From NCBI GenBank assembly GCA_036960565.1, contig JBALXQ010000009.1:62001-126000 (forward strand): a DNA stretch of 64,000 nucleotides, given 5' to 3'. The translations under genes and the position numbers were made by a program. Of the stretch, positions 25,067 to 33,618 are shown in pieces (position 1 is the first letter of the stretch; every line of letters starts with the position of its first letter). Under the pieces are notes generated by a model that ran no database searches, was not told where the DNA came from, and saw nothing but the letters and a program-made list of their open reading frames with translations. This stretch comes from Bermanella sp036960565 (GTDB taxonomy: Bacteria > Pseudomonadota > Gammaproteobacteria > Pseudomonadales > Oceanobacteraceae).

Positions 25067-26356
25067 ATGCTGGATATTAAAAAAGTTCGTGAAAACCCCG
25101 AAGCTGTCGCTGAGGCTTTAAGCAAAAAGTACTTCACTTTTGACGTTGAATTATTTAAATCCCTAGACAGTAATCGTAAAGAAGCAGATGTTCGTTCTCA
25201 AAACTTACAGGCTGAAAAGAAAAAAGCATCTAAGTTAATTGGCCAATTTATCGGCCAAGGACTTAGTGTTGATGAAGCCAAGGCAAAAGTAGCCGAAACT
25301 TTATCCGACATTGACGCACAATTAAAAACTGCCGTTGAAGAAGCCAAGATCGTCCAAGAAACCATCCATAATTTGTTAATGGCTACGCCCAATATTCCAG
25401 ATGAATCTGTTCCTGAAGGAAAAGATGAAGATGAAAATATTGAATTACGAGTATGGGGTGAAGCTAAAACCTACGACTTTGAAGTTAAGGATCACGTTGA
25501 CCTAGGCGTTAATCTTGACGGCATTGATTTTGAAGTGGCGGCTAAATTAACGGGCTCTCGATTTGCTGTAATGAAAGGTCAAATTGCCCGCATGCACCGC
25601 GCTTTAATCCAGCTTATGCTGGATACGCACACGCAGGAACACGAGTACACTGAGACTTACGTTCCTTTTTTGGTAAATGCTGAGAGCCTTAAAGGCACTG
25701 GCCAGCTACCTAAATTTGAAGAAGATCTATTCAAGATCCCGTTCAACGATACTCATTACTATCTAATTCCAACAGCAGAAGTACCTGTAACTAACCTGCT
25801 TCGCAATGAAATTGTAGATGCCAAGCAGCTCCCTATTAAATATACCTGCCACACACCTTGCTTTAGAAGTGAAGCGGGAAGTTACGGGCGCGATACGCGG
25901 GGCATGATTCGCCAGCACCAGTTTGAAAAGGTTGAGCTAGTACAGTTTGTTAAGCCTCAGGATAGCGTTCAAGCCTTGGAAGATTTAACGCTTCATGCAG
26001 AGAAAATCCTCAAGAAGTTGGAATTACCATTTCGTACTGTGAAGTTATGTGGCGGCGACCTTGGATTTTCAGCTGCTATGACACTGGATTTAGAAGTGTG
26101 GTTGCCTGGCCAAGGGAAGTACCGCGAAATATCTTCGTGCAGTAACTTTCTAGATTATCAAGCACGACGTATGCAAGCTCGCTGGCGTAATCCTGAAACA
26201 GGTAAACCTGAACTACTGCATACTGTAAATGGCTCTGGCCTAGCCGTTGGCCGAACTCTGGTTGCAGTATTAGAGAATTATCAGCAGGCCGACGGCCGCA
26301 TTAAAGTTCCAGAAGTATTAAAGCCATATATGAATAACCTTGAATATGTAGGGTAG
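25067..26356 (+). CDS. serS: Seryl-tRNA synthetase
   Basis: A class II synthetase charging tRNA-Ser and also tRNA-Sec where present. The 429-residue protein has the N-terminal antiparallel coiled-coil arm (about residues 28-105) that contacts the long variable arm of tRNA-Ser. Motif 2 lies around CFRSEAGSYGRDTRGMIRQH and motif 3 near NGSGLAVGRTLVAVLENYQ. Length is normal (430 in E. coli). The ATG at 25067 is 13 bp after crcB and 3 bp separate its stop from cysG. Confidence 0.97.
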   Translation: MLDIKKVRENPEAVAEALSKKYFTFDVELFKSLDSNRKEADVRSQNLQAEKKKASKLIGQFIGQGLSVDEAKAKVAETLSDIDAQLKTAVEEAKIVQETIHNLLMATPNIPDESVPEGKDEDENIELRVWGEAKTYDFEVKDHVDLGVNLDGIDFEVAAKLTGSRFAVMKGQIARMHRALIQLMLDTHTQEHEYTETYVPFLVNAESLKGTGQLPKFEEDLFKIPFNDTHYYLIPTAEVPVTNLLRNEIVDAKQLPIKYTCHTPCFRSEAGSYGRDTRGMIRQHQFEKVELVQFVKPQDSVQALEDLTLHAEKILKKLELPFRTVKLCGGDLGFSAAMTLDLEVWLPGQGKYREISSCSNFLDYQARRMQARWRNPETGKPELLHTVNGSGLAVGRTLVAVLENYQQADGRIKVPEVLKPYMNNLEYVG

Positions 26357-26359
26357 ACC

Positions 26360-27766
26360 ATGGAGTTTTTACCACTCTTTTTTGATTTAAAAGGCCGTAC
26401 CGTGCTAATTGTGGGCGGTGGTGATGTGGCACTACGAAAGGCTAGGTTGTTACATAGTGCAGGTGCAACCCTGTATGTTATTAGCCCTGAAATTAAGCAG
26501 GAGCTGCAGGATCTTGCAAATTTAGGTCAGGGAAACGCCACATTAGATAATTATGGATCACTTGACTTAGGCAATTACACATTAGTAGTTGCCGCCACAA
26601 ATAACCCAGAGGTTAATCAACAGGTATCTCGAGAAGCCAAACAGGCCAACTTACCGGTGAATGTGGTTGATCACCCAGAGCTGTGTAGCTTTATTTTCCC
26701 TGCCATAGTCGACCGATCACCTATTATTGCAGCGGTAAGTTCAGGTGGCAGCTCACCTGTATTGGCAAGAATATTAAGAGCAAAACTTGAAACCGTCTTG
26801 CCAGCTACTTATGGGCGCCTAGCCACACTGGCAGAGAAATATCGCAATCAAGTTAAAGCACACTTTACTCAAATTAATCAGCGCAGAGGCTTTTGGGAGA
26901 AAGTTTTGCAGGGCCCTGTGTCAGAATTAATGTTTGCCGGTAAAGAGCTGGAGGCCGAGGAACTGCTCAAGAATGAGCTAGCAAGTGGAGTGGAAGTTAA
27001 AAGAGAGTTAGGGGAAGTTTATTTAGTAGGAGCCGGCCCTGGCGACCCAGATTTATTAACCTTTAAATCTTTAAGGCTTATGCAGCAAGCTGATGTCGTT
27101 ATTTATGATCGCCTAGTTAGTAAACCCATTCTTAATCTTTGTCGGCGAGATGCAAAGATGGTTTATGTTGGCAAAGCAAGGTCAGATCACGCGGTCCCTC
27201 AAGAGGGTATTAACCAATTATTGGTAAAATATGCCAAGAAAGGTCATAGGGTATTGCGTCTAAAGGGAGGGGATCCGTTTATTTTTGGTCGTGGTGGTGA
27301 GGAAATTGAAGAGCTCGCCGAGGCTGGCGTACCTTTTCAGGTAGTTCCAGGAATTACCGCTGCTGCGGGCTGTTCTTCTTATTCGGGAATACCCCTTACC
27401 CATCGGGATCATGCGCAGTCTGTTCGGTTTGTTACCGGGCATCTAAAAGATAATAGCGCCAATTTACCTTGGGCTGAGCTAGTACACCCAAATCAGACCA
27501 TAGTGTTTTATATGGGTTTAATGGGATTGCCAATAATATGTGAGCAGCTAATTAATCATGGAATGAAAGGCTCTACTCCCATTGCATTAGTGCAAAAAGG
27601 AACCACCCCTCAGCAAAAAGTGGTCATAGCAACCCTTGATACTATGGTTGAGGAGATAAAATCCAACCCAGTGAGCGCCCCAACTTTGATTATTGTGGGT
27701 CAGGTTGTATCGCTACACGATAAATTAAAGTGGTTTAACCCAGACAGCAAAAACCTCATCCCGTAA
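26360..27766 (+). CDS. cysG: Siroheme synthase (multifunctional CysG)
   Basis: CysG converts uroporphyrinogen III to siroheme for sulfite and nitrite reductases. The 468-residue protein is the full fusion. The N-terminal dehydrogenase/ferrochelatase has the Rossmann motif VLIVGGGDVALRKARLL and SSGGSSPVLARILRAKLE, whose Ser is the phosphorylated or chelatase residue in relatives. The C-terminal SAM-dependent uroporphyrinogen methyltransferase has VGAGPGDPDLLTFKSLRL and LRLKGGDPFIFGRGGEE. The start lies 3 bp after serS, suggesting one transcript. Confidence 0.96.
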   Translation: MEFLPLFFDLKGRTVLIVGGGDVALRKARLLHSAGATLYVISPEIKQELQDLANLGQGNATLDNYGSLDLGNYTLVVAATNNPEVNQQVSREAKQANLPVNVVDHPELCSFIFPAIVDRSPIIAAVSSGGSSPVLARILRAKLETVLPATYGRLATLAEKYRNQVKAHFTQINQRRGFWEKVLQGPVSELMFAGKELEAEELLKNELASGVEVKRELGEVYLVGAGPGDPDLLTFKSLRLMQQADVVIYDRLVSKPILNLCRRDAKMVYVGKARSDHAVPQEGINQLLVKYAKKGHRVLRLKGGDPFIFGRGGEEIEELAEAGVPFQVVPGITAAAGCSSYSGIPLTHRDHAQSVRFVTGHLKDNSANLPWAELVHPNQTIVFYMGLMGLPIICEQLINHGMKGSTPIALVQKGTTPQQKVVIATLDTMVEEIKSNPVSAPTLIIVGQVVSLHDKLKWFNPDSKNLIP

Positions 27767-27772
27767 TTCAGT

Positions 27773-27844
27773 TAGACCTCGGCGCTTCCTCGTCTATGCT
27801 TAAAGAAAGCAGACTTGCATGGAGCGCTGTTTAGTCGAGGTCTA
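27773..27844 (+). promoter_or_regulatory. Leader hairpin sequestering the chemoreceptor Shine-Dalgarno
   Basis: A perfect 9-bp inverted repeat tagacctcg (27773-27781) / cgaggtcta (27836-27844) closes a 72-nt structure. The right arm contains GAGG (27837-27840), the apparent ribosome-binding site 7 nt before the ATG at 27848. A second stem gcgct (27782-27786) / agcgc (27823-27827) stacks on it, and an apical stem tgctt (27797-27801) / aagca (27807-27811) sits inside. A second cctcg at 27788-27792 could pair with the same cgagg. No T tract follows, so it is not a standard terminator. Confidence 0.55.
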
Positions 27845-27847
27845 TAG

Positions 27848-29467
27848 ATGAATTTTCTAAGTCGTATTTCCATTAAAGCCAAAATACTGGTTATCCCTGC
27901 TGTTGCTGTTATAGGCTTTATTGCCAGCTTGGCGGTGAATACCAGTATCAATTCTGATAACACAGCACGCCTAGCCCATATTCAAGACCTTTATTTCCCC
28001 GTTGTGCAATCAAGTAGAGAAAACGTTGTGCGTATAAATCGCACGGAGGAACTATTAAATGCTGCAGTTAGCACAGGAGAGACTGAGTCTTTAAGTACAG
28101 CAAGAAGTACTTTTGAAGAGCTGATCAATAAGATTAATGAGCAGAAAAAGCTTTGGCCTGAAATGGTCGATACATTAGAAGAAGTTGAAAAACAGGTAAA
28201 AGTTTATTTTTCGGTTGCCTGGAAGCTATCTGAAGGCATGGTAGAAGGTGGGCTGGACCCAGCTCAGTTACCAGTGTTGGTTAAGCAAATGAATAAAGCG
28301 CTAAATGAATCCAAGAACCAGCTAAACCAATTTAATGAAAGTGCGTTGCGTGCTTTTAACAAAACAGTGAAGGCATCCAATGATGCAGCCAGTAACGCCT
28401 TAGCCACAGGCCTGATACTTAGTGGTGTTTCAATCGTTATTATTGTTTTAATTAGCGCCAGTATCGTTGTTCTTATCACTCGTAATTTAAACACTATGCT
28501 GGAATCACTTAAGGATATAGCCAGTGGCGAGGGTGATTTGACCAAGCGAATTGAACAGAATAGTGATGATGAAATAGGGGCGCTAATACACTGGTTTAAT
28601 CAGTTTATGGATAAATTACATAGCAGTATTAATGACGTTGTAAAGTCGATTGAGCCCTTAACTCGCCTATCTCTAGACCTAAGGGAAATGACAAACAAAA
28701 CAGCGGAAATCACCGAAGAACAAAGTCAGGCTACCGATGACGTAACCCGCTCTGTGGATGAAATGTTTAGCAGTGTTCAAAACGTAGCTCAAAACGCATC
28801 TAGCGCCGCATCTGCCGCTAAAGAAGCGGATGCAGAAGCCAAGGCTGGTCGAGCTGTTGTAACTCAATCGGTGGAGTCAATAAATGATCTTGCCAGTGAA
28901 GTAGAGCGAGCAGCTACGGTAATTGGTAAGTTAGAAGCTGATACCGAAAATGTGGGCACGATCTTGGATGTTATTAAAGGGATTGCTGAGCAAACCAATC
29001 TATTGGCATTAAATGCAGCTATTGAGGCCGCTCGGGCTGGCGAGCAAGGACGAGGCTTCGCAGTGGTGGCTGATGAAGTAAGGACTTTAGCCTCGCGCAC
29101 TCAGGATTCAACCCAGGAAATACAAAGGGTTATAGAAGAACTACAAAGCGCTGCTCGCAGTGCAGCTGAAGTAATGTCACATAGTCAAGAACAGGCAACT
29201 GCCAGCGTTGAGCAGGCAGCTAAAACAGATTCTTCCTTAGCAACTATTACTGAAAAGGTTGGCTCTATAACCAGCATGAATATGGAAATTGCAGATGCCA
29301 CTGGTGAGCAGGAAAAGGTTAGCAATAGTATCAAGAGTAACGTCGAAGGAATTCGCATAAACGCAGACAAGGCAGTTAAGAACGTTCAGGAAGTGGAGGC
29401 GGCCAGTGACTCCCTTGCTGAAATCTCAAATAATTTAAAAGAAATTACTGGGCAGTTCCGAGTTTAA
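27848..29467 (+). CDS. Methyl-accepting chemotaxis protein
   Basis: A 539-residue inner-membrane chemoreceptor. TM1 is at about residues 14-32, a periplasmic helical sensor region at about 35-180, and TM2 at about 188-210. A HAMP domain follows (RNLNTMLESLKDIASGEGDL, about 211-265). A long cytoplasmic coiled coil carries the signalling hairpin tip around residue 387 (QTNLLALNAAIEAARAGEQG, then FAVVADEVRTLA). There is no C-terminal CheR-binding pentapeptide; it ends ITGQFRV. The ligand is unknown; the sensor is short and of 4-helix type by eye. It follows cysG by 81 bp containing an unusual hairpin over its ribosome-binding site. Confidence 0.94.
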   Translation: MNFLSRISIKAKILVIPAVAVIGFIASLAVNTSINSDNTARLAHIQDLYFPVVQSSRENVVRINRTEELLNAAVSTGETESLSTARSTFEELINKINEQKKLWPEMVDTLEEVEKQVKVYFSVAWKLSEGMVEGGLDPAQLPVLVKQMNKALNESKNQLNQFNESALRAFNKTVKASNDAASNALATGLILSGVSIVIIVLISASIVVLITRNLNTMLESLKDIASGEGDLTKRIEQNSDDEIGALIHWFNQFMDKLHSSINDVVKSIEPLTRLSLDLREMTNKTAEITEEQSQATDDVTRSVDEMFSSVQNVAQNASSAASAAKEADAEAKAGRAVVTQSVESINDLASEVERAATVIGKLEADTENVGTILDVIKGIAEQTNLLALNAAIEAARAGEQGRGFAVVADEVRTLASRTQDSTQEIQRVIEELQSAARSAAEVMSHSQEQATASVEQAAKTDSSLATITEKVGSITSMNMEIADATGEQEKVSNSIKSNVEGIRINADKAVKNVQEVEAASDSLAEISNNLKEITGQFRV

Positions 29468-29808
29468 TGCCTGGATAATTCTTACCGGTTAAAACGAAGT
29501 GACGATAAAAAGAGGGAGAATTACTTTAGCATCCCCTGATTTAATTTACCCAGTGTAGATCCTAGTATGTGATGAATGAGCTCGAGTTCACTTTTATGAT
29601 TTTAATTATTGAGCACAATTCAGCGCCACTAATCGTTTGTTTTTCATACGTTCCTACCAAGAGTCTTTAGTACTTAGTTTAATAATGTAGCTTAGGTAGG
29701 CTATTTAGCGATTTAAACGAGGTCTTATTAAAAACCAATCTCATTTGGATTCGTTTACCTGTATTATTCATAAATATTTGAATTAACGCCATATAGTAAG
29801 GATTAATC
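29468..29808. other. 341-bp intergenic region, no gene seen
   Basis: I see no convincing coding region, RNA gene or terminator here. One modest structure is present: taaacga / tcgttta (29714-29720 and 29751-29757) enclosing a small hairpin ccaa / ttgg (29735-29738 and 29745-29748). It probably contains the promoter of the downstream protease, but no clear -35/-10 pair can be assigned. A ribosome-binding site aagga precedes the next ATG. Confidence 0.5.
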
Positions 29809-32751
29809 ATGGTTCATGCCGATTTCAATCTGATTCGCACTCAAAATATCGAATCTTTGGGCGTTGAAGTGCAAGAGTATGAGCACAAAAAAACCGGAGC
29901 CGTTCATTATCATCTTGCCGCTGACAACGATGAAAATGTTTTCTTGGTTGCTTTGCGCACTATGCCTATGGATTCTAGTGGTGTGGCACACATTTTGGAG
30001 CATACAGCTTTATGTGGCAGTAAAAAATATCCAGTTCGTGATCCCTTCTTCATGATGATTAGGCGTTCACTTAATACCTTTATGAATGCATTTACCAGTA
30101 GCGATTGGACAGCCTATCCATTTGCCTCAAAAAACAAAAAAGACTTTAACAACCTATTGTCGGTTTATCTTGATGCCGTATTCTTTGCCAATCTAGATGA
30201 GCAAGATTTTGCTCAGGAAGGTCACAGAATTGAATTTGAAGATCCTACTGATCCGAAATCCGCACTTCAGTTCAAAGGCGTGGTTTATAACGAGATGAAG
30301 GGGGCAATGAGTAGTGTGTCTAGCCAATTGTGGCAGACATTAACTAAGCACTTATACCCTACCAATACATATCACTTCAATAGCGGCGGCGATCCAGAAA
30401 GCATTCTGGATCTAAGCTACGAACAACTAAAATCTTTTTACAAAAAACATTACCACCCAAGCAACTCGATTTTCATGACCTACGGTGATATACCTGCGAG
30501 CGAACATCATCAGGCATTTTCAGAATACTTAGAGCAATTTGATAAACTTGACGAAAAAATCACCGTTCAAGATGAGAAACGCTACCACGCTCCCATAAAA
30601 GTGGAAGAGCATTACGGCTTTAACCAACTCGACGAGCAAACCCACCACACAATGGGCTGGCTACTAGGGCATAGCGCCAACCTAGATGAGCAGCTTGAAG
30701 CTCATTTTTTATCCAGCCTATTACTCGAAAATAGCAGTTCACCATTAAGGCTCGCTCTTGAAACAACAGATTTAGCGAGTGGTCCCAGCCCTTTGTGTGG
30801 TTTAGAAGACTCTAATAAAGAAATGTGTTTTGTTTGCGGTGTTGAAGGCAGTGAAACTAGTCGTCGAGACGAAGTGGAAGAGCTTATACTTAGTACGCTG
30901 CAAAAGGTTGCAGATGACGGGGTAAGCCAGCAACAAATAGATTCGGTATTACATCAACTCGAATTATCTCAAAGAGAAGTAGGGGGGGACGGTTACCCTT
31001 ACGGCTTGCAAATTATTTTGTCAGCAATATCAGCCTGCTCTCACTACAGCGACCCAGTTGAATTATTAAATCTTGATCCAGCTTTAGACAAACTTCGAGA
31101 GAAATCTAAAGAGCCTGGCTTTATAAAGCAGCTTTTAGAAAAGTATTTAATTAACAACCCACATCGAGTGACTCTTACTTTTAAACCAGATGATGGTTTG
31201 GATGATAGAAAAGCCAATGCTGAAAAGGAAAAACTTGAGAATATAAAGGCCGCACTTAGTCCTAAGGAAATTGACGATATTGTTGAACAAGGTACTGCGT
31301 TACAAAAAAGGCAGTTGACTAAGGATGACGAATCAATTTTGCCAAAAGTGACCATGGAGGATGTAGCCGACAACCTCGTAGTCCCAGTTGGAAAAACGGT
31401 TACCTTGTCGCAGGAACAGGAACAGGAACAGGAACAGGAACAGGAACAGGAACAGGAACAGGAACTTACTAGCTATAAACAAGGCACAAATGGATTAACT
31501 TATCATCAAGTCCTAATGACACTGCCTCAGTTAGATGAAGAGGAATTATTATTACTACCTCTAGTGACTGGCTATTTAAGTGAGCTGGGCGTCAATGGTG
31601 AGAGTTACTTAGAAACTCAGCAGCGCCAGTCTTTAGTTGTGGGAGGCATCTCGGCCTTCAGCAGCATACGAGCCTCCTTAAATGATATGCAGCAAACACA
31701 GGCTTATTGGGTTATATCAGGTAAGGCTTTGTGCCGTAATCACACTGAATTTTTCAAATTGATGTGCGATACACTCTATAAAGTAGACTTTAATGATTAT
31801 GGGCGAATTAAAGACCTTATTGCTCAGTCCCGCAGCCGTAAAGAGCAATCTATTACGAGCAATGGCCATGGGCTTGCAATGAATATAGCGGCATCTGGAA
31901 TGTCACCAATAGGTCAGCTTAATTATCAATCATCAGGTTTGCCCTCGCTGCTGCGTATTCGTCAAACCCATGCAGAATGTGATGATGCGACAAAGCTGCA
32001 AGCACTTTGTGGGCGTCTATCAAAGCTCCATAAAAAAATAGTATCGACTCAAGCTGAGCATTTGTTGATTAGTGATAAAACTCATTTAGAAACCGCTATT
32101 TCTGAGTTATCTATTAACTGGAAAAAAGAACCTTCGCTAATTCTGCCGGAATTCTCCCTTAAAAAAGTAAACACTCAAATTAAGGAAGCCTGGATCGTTC
32201 CATCTCAAACCAATTTCTGTTCAAAAGCCTACAAAACAGTAGGTGCCGATCACCCTGACTCGCCAGCGTTAGCTGTATTGGGAGGCTATTTAAGAAATGG
32301 CTTCTTACACACCGCTATTCGGGAACAAGGTGGCGCTTACGGTGGAGGCGCCAGCCAAGATAGTTCTTCAGGTGCGTTCAAATTCTATAGTTATCGAGAC
32401 CCAAGATTTAAGGGGACTTTCGAAGATTTTGATCGAGCTATTGACTGGTTTAAAGATGAAGACAAAGGTTATGAGCAGCTAGAGCAGGCAATTTTGGGTG
32501 TTATTTCTGGAATTGACAAACCTAACTCCCCCGCTGGAGAAGCCAAGCAAGCTTTTCATAATGAACGTCAGGGCCGTACAGAGAAATGGCGCAATGACTT
32601 CAGACAAAAAGTATTAGCCTTAACTTACGCAGATTTGGACCGGGTAGTAGAAGCCTATTTACTGCCTGAGAAAGCGAGCATGGGTGCATTAATCCAAAAA
32701 GATAATAAAAATCAGGCTTTAGATCTGGGTATGGACGTTAAAGAGATTTAA
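29809..32751 (+). CDS. M16C metallopeptidase, PreP-like (insulinase family)
   Basis: A 980-residue zinc peptidase of the presequence-protease subfamily. These enclose and degrade unstructured peptides in a two-halved chamber. The inverted zinc motif HILEH (residues 61-65) and the distal Glu in YNEMKGAMSS (about 162) are intact. The C-terminal half contains the substrate-site pattern REQGGAYGGGASQDSSSGAF. Length matches PreP. Residues 535-552 are (Gln-Glu)9, encoded by nine perfect CAGGAA units, located in the hinge joining the halves. There is no signal peptide, so it is probably cytoplasmic. It has its own upstream region and is not obviously in an operon. Confidence 0.92.
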   Translation: MVHADFNLIRTQNIESLGVEVQEYEHKKTGAVHYHLAADNDENVFLVALRTMPMDSSGVAHILEHTALCGSKKYPVRDPFFMMIRRSLNTFMNAFTSSDWTAYPFASKNKKDFNNLLSVYLDAVFFANLDEQDFAQEGHRIEFEDPTDPKSALQFKGVVYNEMKGAMSSVSSQLWQTLTKHLYPTNTYHFNSGGDPESILDLSYEQLKSFYKKHYHPSNSIFMTYGDIPASEHHQAFSEYLEQFDKLDEKITVQDEKRYHAPIKVEEHYGFNQLDEQTHHTMGWLLGHSANLDEQLEAHFLSSLLLENSSSPLRLALETTDLASGPSPLCGLEDSNKEMCFVCGVEGSETSRRDEVEELILSTLQKVADDGVSQQQIDSVLHQLELSQREVGGDGYPYGLQIILSAISACSHYSDPVELLNLDPALDKLREKSKEPGFIKQLLEKYLINNPHRVTLTFKPDDGLDDRKANAEKEKLENIKAALSPKEIDDIVEQGTALQKRQLTKDDESILPKVTMEDVADNLVVPVGKTVTLSQEQEQEQEQEQEQEQEQELTSYKQGTNGLTYHQVLMTLPQLDEEELLLLPLVTGYLSELGVNGESYLETQQRQSLVVGGISAFSSIRASLNDMQQTQAYWVISGKALCRNHTEFFKLMCDTLYKVDFNDYGRIKDLIAQSRSRKEQSITSNGHGLAMNIAASGMSPIGQLNYQSSGLPSLLRIRQTHAECDDATKLQALCGRLSKLHKKIVSTQAEHLLISDKTHLETAISELSINWKKEPSLILPEFSLKKVNTQIKEAWIVPSQTNFCSKAYKTVGADHPDSPALAVLGGYLRNGFLHTAIREQGGAYGGGASQDSSSGAFKFYSYRDPRFKGTFEDFDRAIDWFKDEDKGYEQLEQAILGVISGIDKPNSPAGEAKQAFHNERQGRTEKWRNDFRQKVLALTYADLDRVVEAYLLPEKASMGALIQKDNKNQALDLGMDVKEI
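31411..31464 (+). repeat. Hexanucleotide tandem repeat (CAGGAA)9
   Basis: Nine uninterrupted copies of CAGGAA encode (Gln-Glu)9 inside the PreP-like protease. Because the unit is 6 bp, changes in copy number would alter linker length by two residues without a frameshift. Confidence 0.98.
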
Positions 32752-32777
32752 TTCTCTATTTATTAATTTAGTATTGG

Positions 32778-32816
32778 CATTTAAAGTACCCATAAAATTT
32801 ATGGGTACTTTAAATG
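32778..32816. repeat. 39-nt perfect palindrome downstream of the PreP-like protease
   Basis: Two 19-nt arms, catttaaagtacccataaa (32778-32796) and its exact reverse complement (32798-32816), are separated by one base. As RNA it would form a long hairpin; there is no T tract after it. It lies 26 bp past the protease stop and 37 bp before the DUF3450 gene, so it could end the first transcript, protect an mRNA end, or be a protein-binding operator of the TonB operon. Confidence 0.85.
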
Positions 32817-32853
32817 TACTATCCCCAGAGACAAGCAATTCTTCGAGAAAAAA

Positions 32854-33618
32854 ATGAGATTACTTAATTTTGCGGCGTGTTGTTTTGCGGCTAGCCTGGC
32901 GGCTTTAAGCATGCAATCTAACGCCGAAACACTGTTAGAAACCAACGAAAATGCCGCTAGGAAAAACCTGGAAGCCGCAAATGAGTCGCAACAAAAAGTA
33001 GATTCGGCCTACGAAAAGCGTAGAGAAGACTTGCAGCAGTTCCGCGTCACTCAAACCGAAATTGATCAATTATCTGTTTACAACAAACAGCTACAAGAAA
33101 TAATAGGCAATCAAAACACTCAGCTGTTGTCTCTTCAGAAACAAATCAAAGAAATTGAGGTTACCCAGCAAGGTATCATGCCTTTGATGGAGCGTATGCT
33201 GAATGGACTTCAGCAGTTTGTGCAATTGGATACACCATTTTTAATAAAGGAAAGAGAAGAACGAGTGGCTAATTTAAGGGCGCTCCTACTCAGTGCAAAT
33301 ATAACTGTTTCGGAAAAATTCCGCCGTGTATTGGAAGCGTTTCAGATTGAGGTGGAATACGGTAGAACCATCGAAGCTTATCGTGCTGAAAACTCTAGCA
33401 AGAATATGGTAGATTTTTTACGCGTTGGTCGTGTAGCACTTTATTACTTGCCACTTAGTGGTTCTCAGGCTCATGTTTGGAGCAAGAAAAATCTACAATG
33501 GGTGCTACTCGATAGCCAGTACGATAGGGCAATTTTAAAAGGTATCCGCATCGCACGTAAACAGTCAGCGCCAAGTCTTCTAAATTTACAGTTACCGGGT
33601 TTAGGAGCTATCAAATAA
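32854..33618 (+). CDS. DUF3450 periplasmic protein of a TonB (TtpC-type) operon
   Basis: A 254-residue exported protein of the DUF3450 family. The signal peptide is cleaved near SNA/ET (about residue 24). A long coiled coil follows at about residues 30-110 (heptad-like LDNQNTQLLSLQKQIKEIE-type repeats), then an alpha/beta tail with FRRVLEAFQIEVEYGRTIEAY and VGRVALYYLP. The family is regularly found immediately upstream of TtpC-exbB-exbD-tonB sets in Vibrio and related bacteria, as here. Its stop overlaps the next start by 1 bp. Its molecular role is not established. Confidence 0.88.
   Translation: MRLLNFAACCFAASLAALSMQSNAETLLETNENAARKNLEAANESQQKVDSAYEKRREDLQQFRVTQTEIDQLSVYNKQLQEIIGNQNTQLLSLQKQIKEIEVTQQGIMPLMERMLNGLQQFVQLDTPFLIKEREERVANLRALLLSANITVSEKFRRVLEAFQIEVEYGRTIEAYRAENSSKNMVDFLRVGRVALYYLPLSGSQAHVWSKKNLQWVLLDSQYDRAILKGIRIARKQSAPSLLNLQLPGLGAIK

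Noticed and set aside
31411..31464. Repeat considered as a CRISPR or mobile-element signature
   Set aside because: The units are 6 bp, contiguous and coding; there are no spacers.
32752..32853. Fur box in front of the TonB operon
   Set aside because: No sequence resembling GATAATGATAATCATTATC is present; only the unrelated 39-nt palindrome.
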